From positions 992,001 to 1,056,000 of the forward strand of contig OZ241740.1 of assembly GCA_965200975.1 (NCBI GenBank): a stretch of 64,000 nt of DNA. Direction: 5' to 3'. The translations under genes and the position numbers were made by a program. The stretch's first letter is position 1. Every line of letters starts with the position of its first letter. Of the stretch, positions 26,881 to 34,999 are shown one piece after another. Source of the DNA: S5-327 sp965200975 (GTDB lineage: Bacteria > Chloroflexota > Dehalococcoidia > Lucifugimonadales > Australimonadaceae). Under the pieces are notes generated by a model. That model worked only from the letters and a program-made list of their open reading frames with translations. It had not been told where the DNA came from and searched no databases.

Positions 26881-27348
26881 CTACAAGAGCGCGGCAGCCC
26901 ATTCGGCGACGCGCTCCGGGGCGAGTCGGGAGATAGACGGCATCCGGTCGAAATCGGCGTCCGCCGAGATGATATGCGAGAGGCCAAGGCGCTCCGCGAC
27001 GGCCGCATGCAGGAGATCGCGCGCGCTCAGGCTCGGGTGGTCGTTGGAGAACGCCGCAGCGCGCGCCACATCCTCCGCATACACAGGCTCGATGCGCCTG
27101 TGCATAAGATCGATGAACGCGTTGAAAGCGTCTTGCCCATTGGTCTCCCAACGGTTCACCGCGCGATACCGGTGGAGGATCTCCTGAAAGACTTCGGCGT
27201 CCGTGAGGAAGCGGTCCGGGTGTTCCGCGGTGAGATGCACGATACGGACGCACGGCGCTCGCAGGGGGTGCTCCCCGCCTACTGCGTACATGAAGATGTT
27301 CGTGTCCAGCAGCCAAGCCGTGTTAGAGGTTGAAATCAGCAGGCTCAT
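26881..27348 (-). CDS. vapC: VapC-like PIN-domain toxin
   Basis: A 155-residue PIN-domain protein with acidic motifs in WLLDTNIFMYAV (Asp), AEVFQEILHRY (Glu), LSARDLLHAAVAE (Asp) and ISADADFDRM (Asp), the order expected for a Mg-dependent RNase toxin. It overlaps the upstream antitoxin gene by 26 bases, so the two are certainly co-transcribed. It may instead use a downstream Met near the PIN core, which would remove the overlap. It belongs to a different subfamily from the PIN toxin at 14352. Confidence 0.87.
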   Translation of the reverse strand: MSLLISTSNTAWLLDTNIFMYAVGGEHPLRAPCVRIVHLTAEHPDRFLTDAEVFQEILHRYRAVNRWETNGQDAFNAFIDLMHRRIEPVYAEDVARAAAFSNDHPSLSARDLLHAAVAERLGLSHIISADADFDRMPSISRLAPERVAEWAAALL

Positions 27349-27577
27349 ACTTGTTGTTCAGTTGACGAGCGAGCTCCTCCGGGTCGGGCGCGTCCTCCAC
27401 GGTTATCGCGGCGATGCGCTGGGCGGCGCGCAGCCGGCGCTGACGCCACATCTCTTCGTAGGCGTCGTCGATGAGCGCGCGCACGACGTCCGAGATTGAA
27501 ACGCCCTGGACGCCGGCAATCTCTTCGATGTGCGCGCGGTGTTCTTCATCCAGGCGGACTTCCAAGCGTACAGTCAT
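27323..27577 (-). CDS. Ribbon-helix-helix antitoxin
   Basis: An 84-residue protein beginning with a CopG/Arc-type ribbon-helix-helix (TVRLEVRLDEEHRAHIEEI, then VSISDVVRALIDDAYEEM). The charged C-terminal tail (DAPDPEELARQLNNKYEP) is the probable toxin-binding part. It precedes a PIN toxin and overlaps it by 26 bases. The ATG is preceded by GGGAG at 9 nt. A good sigma-70-like promoter and a pair of direct repeats lie upstream, suiting autorepression. Confidence 0.87.
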   Translation of the reverse strand: MTVRLEVRLDEEHRAHIEEIAGVQGVSISDVVRALIDDAYEEMWRQRRLRAAQRIAAITVEDAPDPEELARQLNNKYEPADFNL

Positions 27578-27606
27578 CTCCTCACACTCCCGTCCGTCAA
27601 ATGTCT

Positions 27607-27691
27607 ACGTACAATACCATACGGCTATGCTGCCGTCAATGCAGCCGTAACGATTTGTACGGGAATATCTCTGCGTACTATACCACACGGC
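27607..27691. repeat. Pair of 19-bp direct repeats upstream of the toxin-antitoxin genes
   Basis: ACGTACAATACCATACGGC at 27607-27625 and GCGTACTATACCACACGGC at 27673-27691 match at 16 of 19 positions, 66 bp apart. The first covers the -10 box, so both are plausible binding sites for the RHH antitoxin. Confidence 0.6.
27611..27639 (-). promoter_or_regulatory. Promoter of the RHH antitoxin/PIN toxin pair
   Basis: On the minus strand TTGACG (5/6 to consensus), 17 bp, TATTGT (4/6), ending 33 nt before the antitoxin ATG. Confidence 0.65.
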
Positions 27692-27722
27692 AGGGCTCGC
27701 AAATCGAGCCCTGCCGTGTGGT
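27682..27722 (-). terminator. Hairpin downstream of the Rieske oxygenase gene
   Basis: An 18-bp perfect stem (ACCACACGGCAGGGCTCG and complement) with a 5-nt loop, 30 nt past the oxygenase stop. It lacks a T-tract but is strong enough to end transcription in front of the toxin-antitoxin promoter. Confidence 0.65.
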
Positions 27723-27751
27723 TGTGTTGCGTGTGCGGCGCGTACGGAAGG

Positions 27752-29020
27752 CTACCGCGCTGCAGCCTCGGGGTACATGTCGGGCTTGAGGACAGTCCAG
27801 TGCTGGTCGGCCGGGATGATGCGGTCGATGGCCCGGATGCCGATGAATTCGCCCTGGCTCCCGCGAGGAGAGCCGCCATCGCCCGCGACTTTGATGGCCT
27901 CCAGGAGCAGCTTGCGCATCGCGATGATGGCGCGGTCGCTGGTGCCGAGGCGCTCGTTGCTGCGATCGGCGATAACGCCCATCGTCTCCTGCAGGGCGCG
28001 GTCTTGGGTGTTCACGCCCACGATGCCGGTGAAGTTCTCGGTGCGCTGCATCTGCCGGTCGAGGAGCCAGTCGTTGCCCTTGTTGCGCTTGGCGATGAAC
28101 GTCGTGGGGTCGATGTCGACATCCCATTCGTTGCCCGTGCCGGAGAGCCGGCGCGCGTTGTCGGGCAGGGGCTCGTCGCCCCAGGTGAAGGTCCAGTTGA
28201 ACACCATAGTGTTCTCATCGTCGATCGGCACCCAGCAGTGCCCGGAGCTGCGAGGCTGCACCTGCTCGCCGCTGCGCCCAACCTGCCCGGCCCGCAACTG
28301 GTGGAACGGAAGCACGTAGTGATAGGTGCGGACGTAGTTGCCCTCCTCCTTGGTGAGGGTGCGGGTGGAGCTGTAGGTGTAGCCGTAGTCCGTCTGCTCG
28401 ACCTCCAGGTAAGGGGCCGTGGAGCGGGAACGCAGCAGCGTCTTGTCCGAGAGGTCGTTGTTGTGAAGGAAGGACGAGTGAGATGTGTCGATGCCGCCCT
28501 CGACCGCCTGCACCCAGTTACAGGTCTGTATGAGCTTGGTCACGCCTCGGTGAGAGTCGGGGACAGTGGTCCACTCGAATGCGGGAGGCGAAGGCGCCTT
28601 GTCGGCGGGGCCGAGGTAGGCCCAGATGACGTTGCCGCCCTCCCAGGTCTTGTAGGCGCGGGTGCGCACCTTGTGCTTGAAATTGCTCTCCGCCGGCTCG
28701 TTCGGCATATCGACGCAGTTGCCGTCGACGTCGAACTTCCAGCCGTGGTAGACGCAACGCAGCCCCTCTTCCTCGTTTCTGCCGAAGTAGAGGCTCACAC
28801 GGCGGTGCGGGCAGGCGTCCGGGAGCAGCCCGACGCGGCCCTTGGAGTCGCGGAAGGCCACGAGATCCTCTCCCAGCGCGCGTACGCGGACAGGGTCGCA
28901 GTCGGGCTCGGGGAGCTCGAAGTCCATGAGAATGGGTATCCAGTAGCGGCGCATCGCGTCGCCCATCGGAGTGCCGGGGCCGACTCGCGTGATTAGTTCG
29001 TTGTTTTCCTTCGAGAGCAT
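27752..29020 (-). CDS. Rieske non-heme iron aromatic ring-hydroxylating oxygenase
   Basis: A 422-residue oxygenase alpha subunit of the phthalate-dioxygenase-like group. The Rieske [2Fe-2S] site is Cys70-x-His72 and Cys89-x2-His92 (CPHRRVSLYFG, then RCVYHGWKFD). The mononuclear iron site is Asp178, His181 and His186 in GGIDTSHSSFLH. The enzyme inserts oxygen into an aromatic or related substrate using electrons from a reductase that is not in this window. It follows tctA and tctB on the same strand (90 nt gap), so the transported acid could be its substrate. That link is inference. Confidence 0.93.
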   Translation of the reverse strand: MLSKENNELITRVGPGTPMGDAMRRYWIPILMDFELPEPDCDPVRVRALGEDLVAFRDSKGRVGLLPDACPHRRVSLYFGRNEEEGLRCVYHGWKFDVDGNCVDMPNEPAESNFKHKVRTRAYKTWEGGNVIWAYLGPADKAPSPPAFEWTTVPDSHRGVTKLIQTCNWVQAVEGGIDTSHSSFLHNNDLSDKTLLRSRSTAPYLEVEQTDYGYTYSSTRTLTKEEGNYVRTYHYVLPFHQLRAGQVGRSGEQVQPRSSGHCWVPIDDENTMVFNWTFTWGDEPLPDNARRLSGTGNEWDVDIDPTTFIAKRNKGNDWLLDRQMQRTENFTGIVGVNTQDRALQETMGVIADRSNERLGTSDRAIIAMRKLLLEAIKVAGDGGSPRGSQGEFIGIRAIDRIIPADQHWTVLKPDMYPEAAAR

Positions 29021-29110
29021 CCCGTTTCCTCCCGCCGCAGGTTTGAACTGTCCAGCATTCTACGCTATGCGCCCCGCCGCAATTTGCAGGGCCTCTGCCG
29101 TGGCGCGCTG

Positions 29111-29797
29111 TTATCCGGTCCGGCTGGCGCTGCCCCGCGCTATACGAGTGAAGAACTCTGTCGCAAAGGCGACCACTACCATGAATCCGACGCCCACGAT
29201 GTAGTTCGCCCCGAGGCGGAGCGTGTGGTCGGGGTCGAACCGGTCGTCCCACCATTCGCTTAGGCCGAACCAGTCGATCCAGTGGGGAACGTTCCACTCG
29301 GCGAGCAGAAGCTGCCCGTAGATGAACATGATGACTGCGAGGAAGAACGCTGCCGGTATCACGGTCCAGTACCAGCGCATATTCCCCAGGATGATCAGGT
29401 AGAGGATGGTGTACAGGGGGATGCCGACGTGGAAGCCTAGCGTCCACACGCTCAGGAGGAGGCCGGTCGTACTGAGGATAAGAATCACCCAGCGGCGCGC
29501 GACCACCGCGGGCGGGTCGTCGGTTTCGAGGAAACCGGTGTCCATAATCTGGCTGCCCTCGCTGAGTCCCGCGCGAAAGAGTGAAACCACGCGCCAGACC
29601 CACAGCGGCGCCCCCATGCCGATGGCGATCCACGGAAGGATTTGGGCCCCAAGCCCCCAGTTCCAGGAATCGAGGAACATGTAGACAAAGAAGGCCCCAA
29701 CGCCCGCGAGGAGGACAATCTCCCCAATAACCTCGATAGAGAGCAGTCGTCCCATACGGGATTTGCCCGGCTCGGAGGAAGGCGGGAGGCCGCTCAT
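29111..29797 (-). CDS. tctB: Tripartite tricarboxylate transporter small membrane subunit (TctB-like)
   Basis: A 228-residue integral membrane protein with about five hydrophobic segments (GEIVLLAGVGAFFVYMF, ILSTTGLLLSVWTLGFHVG, YTILYLIILG, IPAAFFLAVIMFIYGQLLL, YIVGVGFMVVVAFATEFF). TctB sequences are poorly conserved. The call rests on topology and on overlap with tctA by 4 bases (ATGA). It is somewhat larger than typical TctB (about 150-180 residues). In the complex it supports the TctA channel during Na+ or H+ driven uptake. Confidence 0.75.
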   Translation of the reverse strand: MSGLPPSSEPGKSRMGRLLSIEVIGEIVLLAGVGAFFVYMFLDSWNWGLGAQILPWIAIGMGAPLWVWRVVSLFRAGLSEGSQIMDTGFLETDDPPAVVARRWVILILSTTGLLLSVWTLGFHVGIPLYTILYLIILGNMRWYWTVIPAAFFLAVIMFIYGQLLLAEWNVPHWIDWFGLSEWWDDRFDPDHTLRLGANYIVGVGFMVVVAFATEFFTRIARGSASRTG

Positions 29798-31380
29798 GAC
29801 TCGCTCCTGGATGGGACGAGGTTCTCATCTTCCTCATCCCCCTGCGCGTGCGCGATTCTGGCGGCGCTGCGCTGCACGCGCATGCCGATCATCGCGGCTA
29901 TCACGACCGCGGCCAGGATGCCGATGAACTGCGGGCGCTGGAACATTTCCCAGCCGTAGGTGTTTACCGAGATCCAGAGGTACTTCTCGACGATTTCGGC
30001 GAGCACTATGGCGATGACGATCGGAGGCCGCGGCCAGCCGTACGCCTTCATAAAGAGCCCAAGCACGCCCGCCACGGCGAACAGCACCAGGTCGCCCACA
30101 GCCTGCGAAGACTGGAAGACGCCGATCGTGATGATCGCCATCACCAGCGGGAAGAGGATGTTGGGCGGGATGACGGTTACCCGCGCGATGAGCGGCGCGA
30201 ACCGTAGAACGATCGGCACAACAACGATGTTCGCCAGAGCGATCGTCCACACCAGCGAGATAGTGAGGTCGAGGTGGTCTCCGAGCATCGGAGGGCCGGG
30301 CTGGATGCCCACCAGGATGAGCATGGCGAGAATGAGCGCCATCTGCGCGCTGCCCGGAATCGAGAAGAAGAGCGTCGGCACCAACACTCCGCCGTCGATA
30401 GCGTTGTTCGACGCCTCGGGAGCAATGACGCCGCGGATGTCGCCGGTGCCGAACGATTCAGTAGCCCCCCGCTCGGTCTGCCGCGCCTGCGCGTAAGCGA
30501 TCCAGTGGGCAGGCACCGCGCCAAGGCCGGGCATCATCCCGACGAACACGCCGATCACCGACGACCGGGTGATGAGCCACTTGTGCCGCATCGCCTCCCG
30601 CATGCCCTTCTTGACATCGCCTCCGGCGCCTTCGAGCACCTCGTCGAGCCGGTCGGTTGCGATCGCGGTGTTGCTGACAACGAGGTTGGCGAGCTCCGGT
30701 ATGGCGAAGAGTCCAAGCAGCATCGGCACGAGAGGGAGCCCGTCCCACAGATAGCCGATGCCCATATCGGCGCGCACCTGACCGGTGATGGGAGAGAAGC
30801 CGATGAGCGCTATTGCCAGGCCGAACGAGGCGGTCAGCAACCCCTTGACCATAGCGCCCGTACTGAGCAGCGCCACCGTGAGGATGCCGAGGAGGCCGAG
30901 GAGGAAGAACTCCGCAGAGCTGAAGATCTTGAGGATCTCCCGCGCCACCGGGAGCGTGGCCATAAGCATGACCGCGCCGATGAGCCCGCCGATAAGCGAC
31001 GAGACGTAGACGGCGCCGAGCGCCTCGCCGGCGCGTCCCTGCCGGGCCATGGGGTAGCCGTCGATGATGGTTGCTTGCGATCCGCGCGAGCCGGGGACGC
31101 CGATGAGAATGGAAGGGATAGGCTCTGTGGCGTCGTTCGCAGCGGCGTAGAACACCGCGGCAGGCAAGGCGATAAACGGGTCGAGCTGCGATGCGAAGCT
31201 GAGCAGCAGGATGAACACCGGCACGCCGCCGGCGATCATCACGCCGTTGAAGAGCGCTATGGGCGTAATGATCGCGAACGCGATAAGAGGGCCGGGAGAG
31301 AACAGATGCTGGGCCGCGCTAGCGCTGGCCGTCGACATCACGTCCCAGTTCTCCTGCAACGCCGCGAAGAGTGATTCCAT
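29794..31380 (-). CDS. tctA: Tripartite tricarboxylate transporter large membrane subunit TctA
   Basis: A 528-residue permease with many membrane spans and the family signatures GVMIAGGVPVFILLLSF, TEPIPSILIGVPGSRGSQAT, DGYPMARQGRAGEALGA and a second-half repeat GMMPGLGAVPAHWIAYA. It translocates di- or tricarboxylates or other organic acids delivered by a periplasmic TctC. It lies downstream of two tctC-like genes and overlaps tctB. The specific ligand is unknown. Confidence 0.94.
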   Translation of the reverse strand: MESLFAALQENWDVMSTASASAAQHLFSPGPLIAFAIITPIALFNGVMIAGGVPVFILLLSFASQLDPFIALPAAVFYAAANDATEPIPSILIGVPGSRGSQATIIDGYPMARQGRAGEALGAVYVSSLIGGLIGAVMLMATLPVAREILKIFSSAEFFLLGLLGILTVALLSTGAMVKGLLTASFGLAIALIGFSPITGQVRADMGIGYLWDGLPLVPMLLGLFAIPELANLVVSNTAIATDRLDEVLEGAGGDVKKGMREAMRHKWLITRSSVIGVFVGMMPGLGAVPAHWIAYAQARQTERGATESFGTGDIRGVIAPEASNNAIDGGVLVPTLFFSIPGSAQMALILAMLILVGIQPGPPMLGDHLDLTISLVWTIALANIVVVPIVLRFAPLIARVTVIPPNILFPLVMAIITIGVFQSSQAVGDLVLFAVAGVLGLFMKAYGWPRPPIVIAIVLAEIVEKYLWISVNTYGWEMFQRPQFIGILAAVVIAAMIGMRVQRSAARIAHAQGDEEDENLVPSRSES

Positions 31381-31606
31381 GTGTTGTCAGCCGTCTCCGT
31401 GGCCGAGCGGGCCGCCGTGCGAGCGGCGCCTCGGGGCTTGGCGTCAGCCGCTACGCATACTGGCGCGAAAGTTACCCCTCGCGCGCCGAATCTGTCAAAC
31501 GAACCAGGCCTCGATTCGACCACCCCGAATTCGGCGCGCCCCCTCGGAGTCCCGCCCTAAATCAGGGGAGGGGCTGGGGGAGCTAGCCAAGAGGTCTGGA
31601 GACAAA

Positions 31607-31656
31607 CCCAGGGGGTCTGGGGGAGCGGACGCTCTCCCAGCAGCGCGCCAGCGCTC
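31607..31656 (+). repeat. Intergenic palindromic repeat, copy C
   Basis: A full copy: CCCAGGGGGTCTGGG hairpin, GGAGCGGACGCTCTCC hairpin, then AGCGCGCCAGCGCT. It lies in the 390-base gap 31381-31770, which otherwise holds only the terminator of the first tctC gene. Confidence 0.75.
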
Positions 31657-31707
31657 ACGTCACCCATCCCTAGTCGCGCGCCAACGCATCAGTGCTGAAC
31701 AGTTACA

Positions 31708-31739
31708 AACCGGGGCCGGCTGTACTGCCGGCCCCGGTT
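31708..31739 (-). terminator. Terminator after tctC copy 1
   Basis: A 13-bp perfect stem (AACCGGGGCCGGC and complement), 6-nt loop, followed on the minus strand by TTTGT. It lies 31 nt past the stop and separates tctC from tctA, perhaps giving more binding protein than permease. Confidence 0.8.
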
Positions 31740-31770
31740 GGGACTTGCGGTCGACTCTCTGCGGCTGAGG

Positions 31771-33033
31771 CTAGTTGACGTTCAGGTCGCCCACGCCGCT
31801 GATATCGAGCATGATGTCCTTCGCTTCCTGACTGAGCGCTTGCACCGTTCGCACGATGTCGAGGATCTCCTCCGAGCGCCCGTAGCCGTACGAGTCCTCG
31901 TAGCCCGCGATGATGACCGACTCGATGAACTCCTCGTCCTCGACGATGAGGTCGAAGCGAGACTGCCAGTACTGCTTCACGTCGTCGGGCACGCCCTCCG
32001 GCAGAATGAAGGCGCGCGAGATCTCGGTGATGAGCAGGTTGGCCGACAGCGCCTCAAGCTGCGACTGGTTGATGTCCAGCCCGGGGAGGTCGAGGAACGA
32101 CGGCAGCTCGCCGGTGTAGCCGAGGAGCGCGAGGTAGTCTGACCGGACGGGTTTCGTCTCGTAGAAGAGCGGAACGAGGATCTGGTTCTCGATCCATTCG
32201 GGGTAGAGGCGCGGGGCGACTCCGGGGCCGCAGCGGTTGGTGAGCGTGAGCTCGCCGCGGTCGAACGCGGCGGCGATTTCGGAGGTGCCGCCGTACCCGT
32301 AGATGAGCTCGAACGGGCCGCCGTTGGCGGACATAAATTCCGTAGCCGGCTCATTGCCCGGAGCAGTAGCCCCCTGTCGCAGCGTGATGCCCTTGTCGAG
32401 GATCTCCTGCCACGACGTTGCGACGTCCTTGCGGGTGCAGAAGACGTCGCCGCCTACGGTGAAGCTGGGCGAGCCGAGGATGTGGATGGACTCCATGTCG
32501 AAGTCGGGGATGTCGCCCACAAGGGTCTGGCGCTGGAACCAGCGGGAGTGGACGGGGCCAACAGTCAGGCCGTCGGGGTCGGCGTCCAGCACTGCCCGCA
32601 GACCTCGGTACTGACCGGCGCCCGGCAGGTTCTGCACCACGAAGCGTGTGCTCTCGGGGAAGTAGCGCTCGGCGGTTGCGGCGACGATACGGCTGAACGT
32701 GTCGTAACCGCCGCCGGGGCTTGTGCCGGTAATAATGCGTACGGTCTTGCGCCCGAAGTGCTCTTCAGGATCGAAGTCGGGAGGAGGAGGGACGGGCGTA
32801 GGAGTCGCCGTTGGGGGGATCGGCGTAGGAGTCGCCGTTGGAGGGGGCGGAGTGACTCCTGGCGGAAGGGGCGTCGGCGTCGGCTCCGGGGTTGGCGTTG
32901 CTGTGGGGGCCGCCACGGTTGGCGTCGCAGTGGGGCGAGGCGTCGGAGTGGGGTCTTCCCCGCCGCAAGCGACGGCTACAAGGGCGACGGCGAGGGCTAT
33001 CGCGCCAAGGCCCAAGTATCGACTGATGCGCAT
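31771..33033 (-). CDS. tctC: TctC-like solute-binding lipoprotein, copy 1
   Basis: A 420-residue lipoprotein. The start ATG 33033 has AGGAGG 5 nt upstream. The signal peptide ends in VAVAC (Cys23), followed by a Thr/Pro linker of about 60 residues and a Bug/TctC-type binding domain (KTVRIITGTSPGGGYDTFSRI, FVVQNLPGAGQYRGLRAV, YGYGGTSEIAAAF). It captures an organic acid outside the membrane for TctAB. The next gene upstream is a paralogue of identical length, about four-fifths identical by eye. Confidence 0.92.
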   Translation of the reverse strand: MRISRYLGLGAIALAVALVAVACGGEDPTPTPRPTATPTVAAPTATPTPEPTPTPLPPGVTPPPPTATPTPIPPTATPTPVPPPPDFDPEEHFGRKTVRIITGTSPGGGYDTFSRIVAATAERYFPESTRFVVQNLPGAGQYRGLRAVLDADPDGLTVGPVHSRWFQRQTLVGDIPDFDMESIHILGSPSFTVGGDVFCTRKDVATSWQEILDKGITLRQGATAPGNEPATEFMSANGGPFELIYGYGGTSEIAAAFDRGELTLTNRCGPGVAPRLYPEWIENQILVPLFYETKPVRSDYLALLGYTGELPSFLDLPGLDINQSQLEALSANLLITEISRAFILPEGVPDDVKQYWQSRFDLIVEDEEFIESVIIAGYEDSYGYGRSEEILDIVRTVQALSQEAKDIMLDISGVGDLNVN

Positions 33034-33245
33034 GGGTTCCTCCTGGTGCGGAGCAATACTGAATACTGCAAGCACGCGCGCACGTTATATCGCTACTACG
33101 CATGCCGCCGCCCGGATTGACAGCCGACGGTTTCGTGGCAACTTACCGGCGCAGCGCCAGCCTGTCAATTATCGCCTGAGCGCGGCAACCGTGCAGCCGC
33201 GGCTCGTTGCAGCCCAAGCCATGGGGGGCTGGGACAGTGGACAGT

Positions 33246-33295
33246 GAGGGGTCTGGGGAGCGGACGCTCTCCCGGCATCGCGCTGGCGCTGGCGC
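33246..33295 (+). repeat. Intergenic palindromic repeat, copy D
   Basis: GGGGTCTGGGG, then AGCGGACGCTCTCCCGG, then GCGCTGGCGCT. Together with the terminator below it is all that was recognised in the 346-base gap 33034-33379. Confidence 0.7.
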
Positions 33296-33317
33296 TCTTC
33301 AGCCTCTCTACAAAGAA

Positions 33318-33349
33318 AGTCGGGGCCGGCAGCATCGCCGGCCCCGACT
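33318..33349 (-). terminator. Terminator after tctC copy 2
   Basis: A 13-bp perfect stem (AGTCGGGGCCGGC and complement), 6-nt loop, followed on the minus strand by TTTCTTTG, 31 nt past the stop. It is almost the same hairpin as the one after copy 1, so gene and terminator were duplicated together. Confidence 0.88.
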
Positions 33350-33379
33350 GGCTCTCCGTAACGGAGTTTCGGCCTGAGG

Positions 33380-34642
33380 CTAATTGACGTCGAGGTCGCC
33401 CACGCCGCTGATCTCGAGCATGATCTCCTTGGCTTCGGGGCTGAGCGCCTGCACCGTTCGCACGATGTCGAGGATCTCCTCCGAGCGCCCGTAGCCGTAC
33501 GAATCCTCGTAGCCCGCGATGACGGCGGCCTCGATGAACTTCTCGTCCTGCACCATCAGGTCGAAGCGGGACTGCCAGTACTGCCTGATGTCGTCGGGGA
33601 CTCCTTCAGGGAGAAGGAAGACGCGGGAGATCTCGGTGATGAGCAGGTTGGCCTGCAGCGCTTCGAGCTGCGCCTGATTGACGTCGAGCCCGGGAAGATC
33701 GAGGAACGAGGGCAGCGGGCCCGAGTGGCCGAGCAGCGCAAGGTAGTCGTCGGGAACGGGCTTCTTTTCATGGAAGAGCGGCACGAGGCGGCCCTGCTCG
33801 ATCCACTCGGGGAAGAGGCGCGGCACAGTGCCGGGGCCGCAGCGGTTCGTGAAGTTGAGCTCGCCGCGGTCGAAGGCCGCCATAATCTCGGAGGTCCCGC
33901 CGTAGCCGTACACAATCTTGAAAGGCCCGCCGTTGGCGGCCATAAACTCGACGGCAGGCTCGTTTCCGGGCGCGGACGCCCCCATCGTGAGCGTGATGCC
34001 CTCGTCCAGCACCTGTTGCCACGATGTCGCCACGCTTCTGTCGACGCAGAAGGCGTCGCCGCCTACGGAGAAGCTGGGCGAACCGAGGATGTGGATCGCC
34101 TCGAGGTCGAACTTGGGGATGTCGCCGACAAGGGTCTGGCGCTGGAACCAGCGGGAGTGCGTGGGGCCAATCGTGTAGCCGTCCGGCTCGGCGTCGAGCA
34201 CGCCCCGGAGCCCGCGGTACTGGCCGGAGCCGGGAAGGTTCTGCACCACGAAGCGCGTGCTCTCGGGGAAGTAGCGCTCGGCGGACTCGGCGACGATACG
34301 GCTGAACACGTCGTAACCGCCGCCGGGGCTGGCGCCGACGGAGATGCGCACGGTCTTGTTCCCGAAATACGCTTCAGGGTCGAAGTCGGGGGGAGGTGGC
34401 ACCGGCGTAGGAGTCGCCGTTGGGGGGACCGGCGTAGGAGTCGCCGTTGGCGGCGGCGGAGTGACGCCCGGCGGAAGTGGCGTCGGCGTCGGCGCCGGCG
34501 TTGGGGTCGCCGTGGGCGCCGCCACAGTTGGCGTCGCAGTGGGGCGCGGCGTGGGAGTCGGGTCTTCCCCGCCGCAGGCGACGGCTACAAGAGCGACAGC
34601 GAGGGCCGCCGCTCCAAGGCTGAGGTATCGGCTAACGCGCAT
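33380..34642 (-). CDS. tctC: TctC-like solute-binding lipoprotein, copy 2
   Basis: A 420-residue lipoprotein, signal peptide with lipobox VAVAC (Cys23), Thr/Pro linker, then a TctC domain (KTVRISVGASPGGGYDVFSRI, FVVQNLPGSGQYRGLRGV, YGYGGTSEIMAAF). It is nearly collinear with copy 1, including the C-terminus EEILDIVRTVQALS. Differences cluster around the ligand lobes (for example VDRSVATSWQQVLDEG against TRKDVATSWQEILDKG), so the two may bind related but different acids. Each copy has its own terminator. Confidence 0.92.
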   Translation of the reverse strand: MRVSRYLSLGAAALAVALVAVACGGEDPTPTPRPTATPTVAAPTATPTPAPTPTPLPPGVTPPPPTATPTPVPPTATPTPVPPPPDFDPEAYFGNKTVRISVGASPGGGYDVFSRIVAESAERYFPESTRFVVQNLPGSGQYRGLRGVLDAEPDGYTIGPTHSRWFQRQTLVGDIPKFDLEAIHILGSPSFSVGGDAFCVDRSVATSWQQVLDEGITLTMGASAPGNEPAVEFMAANGGPFKIVYGYGGTSEIMAAFDRGELNFTNRCGPGTVPRLFPEWIEQGRLVPLFHEKKPVPDDYLALLGHSGPLPSFLDLPGLDVNQAQLEALQANLLITEISRVFLLPEGVPDDIRQYWQSRFDLMVQDEKFIEAAVIAGYEDSYGYGRSEEILDIVRTVQALSPEAKEIMLEISGVGDLDVN

Positions 34643-34829
34643 AAGCTGCTCCTGACATAACGCGCAAAGCTATGGGTATGCGCTTGCCTCCAACACAAGC
34701 ACGGCTGCGCATACAGCCGCCGGCAAAGTTTCGCGCCAGCGGTGTCGCGGCAAGTTACCCGCGCAGCGCAGCCCTGTCAATGCTGTTGCGAGATCTGGGA
34801 GCGGATTCTTTCCCGGTTTCCGCCGTCAT

Positions 34830-34881
34830 CCCAGGGGTTTGGGGAAGCGGACGCTCTCCCGGCAGCTCGCCGGCGCTGACG
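34830..34881 (+). repeat. Intergenic palindromic repeat, copy E
   Basis: CCCAGGGGTTTGGGG, then AGCGGACGCTCTCCCGG, then CCGGCGCTGACG. It sits in the 357-base gap 34643-34999, where no other feature was seen. Confidence 0.7.
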
Positions 34882-34999
34882 CTCGCAGCTCGTCAGCCCC
34901 TTACGTCTGCTCATGCAGAGGGGGCGGTTGCCGGGCGGGGAGGGCGCGCCTATCCTGCGCTCGTTCGGGGAAGCGCAGGACGCCGCCAGGAGGGATGCG

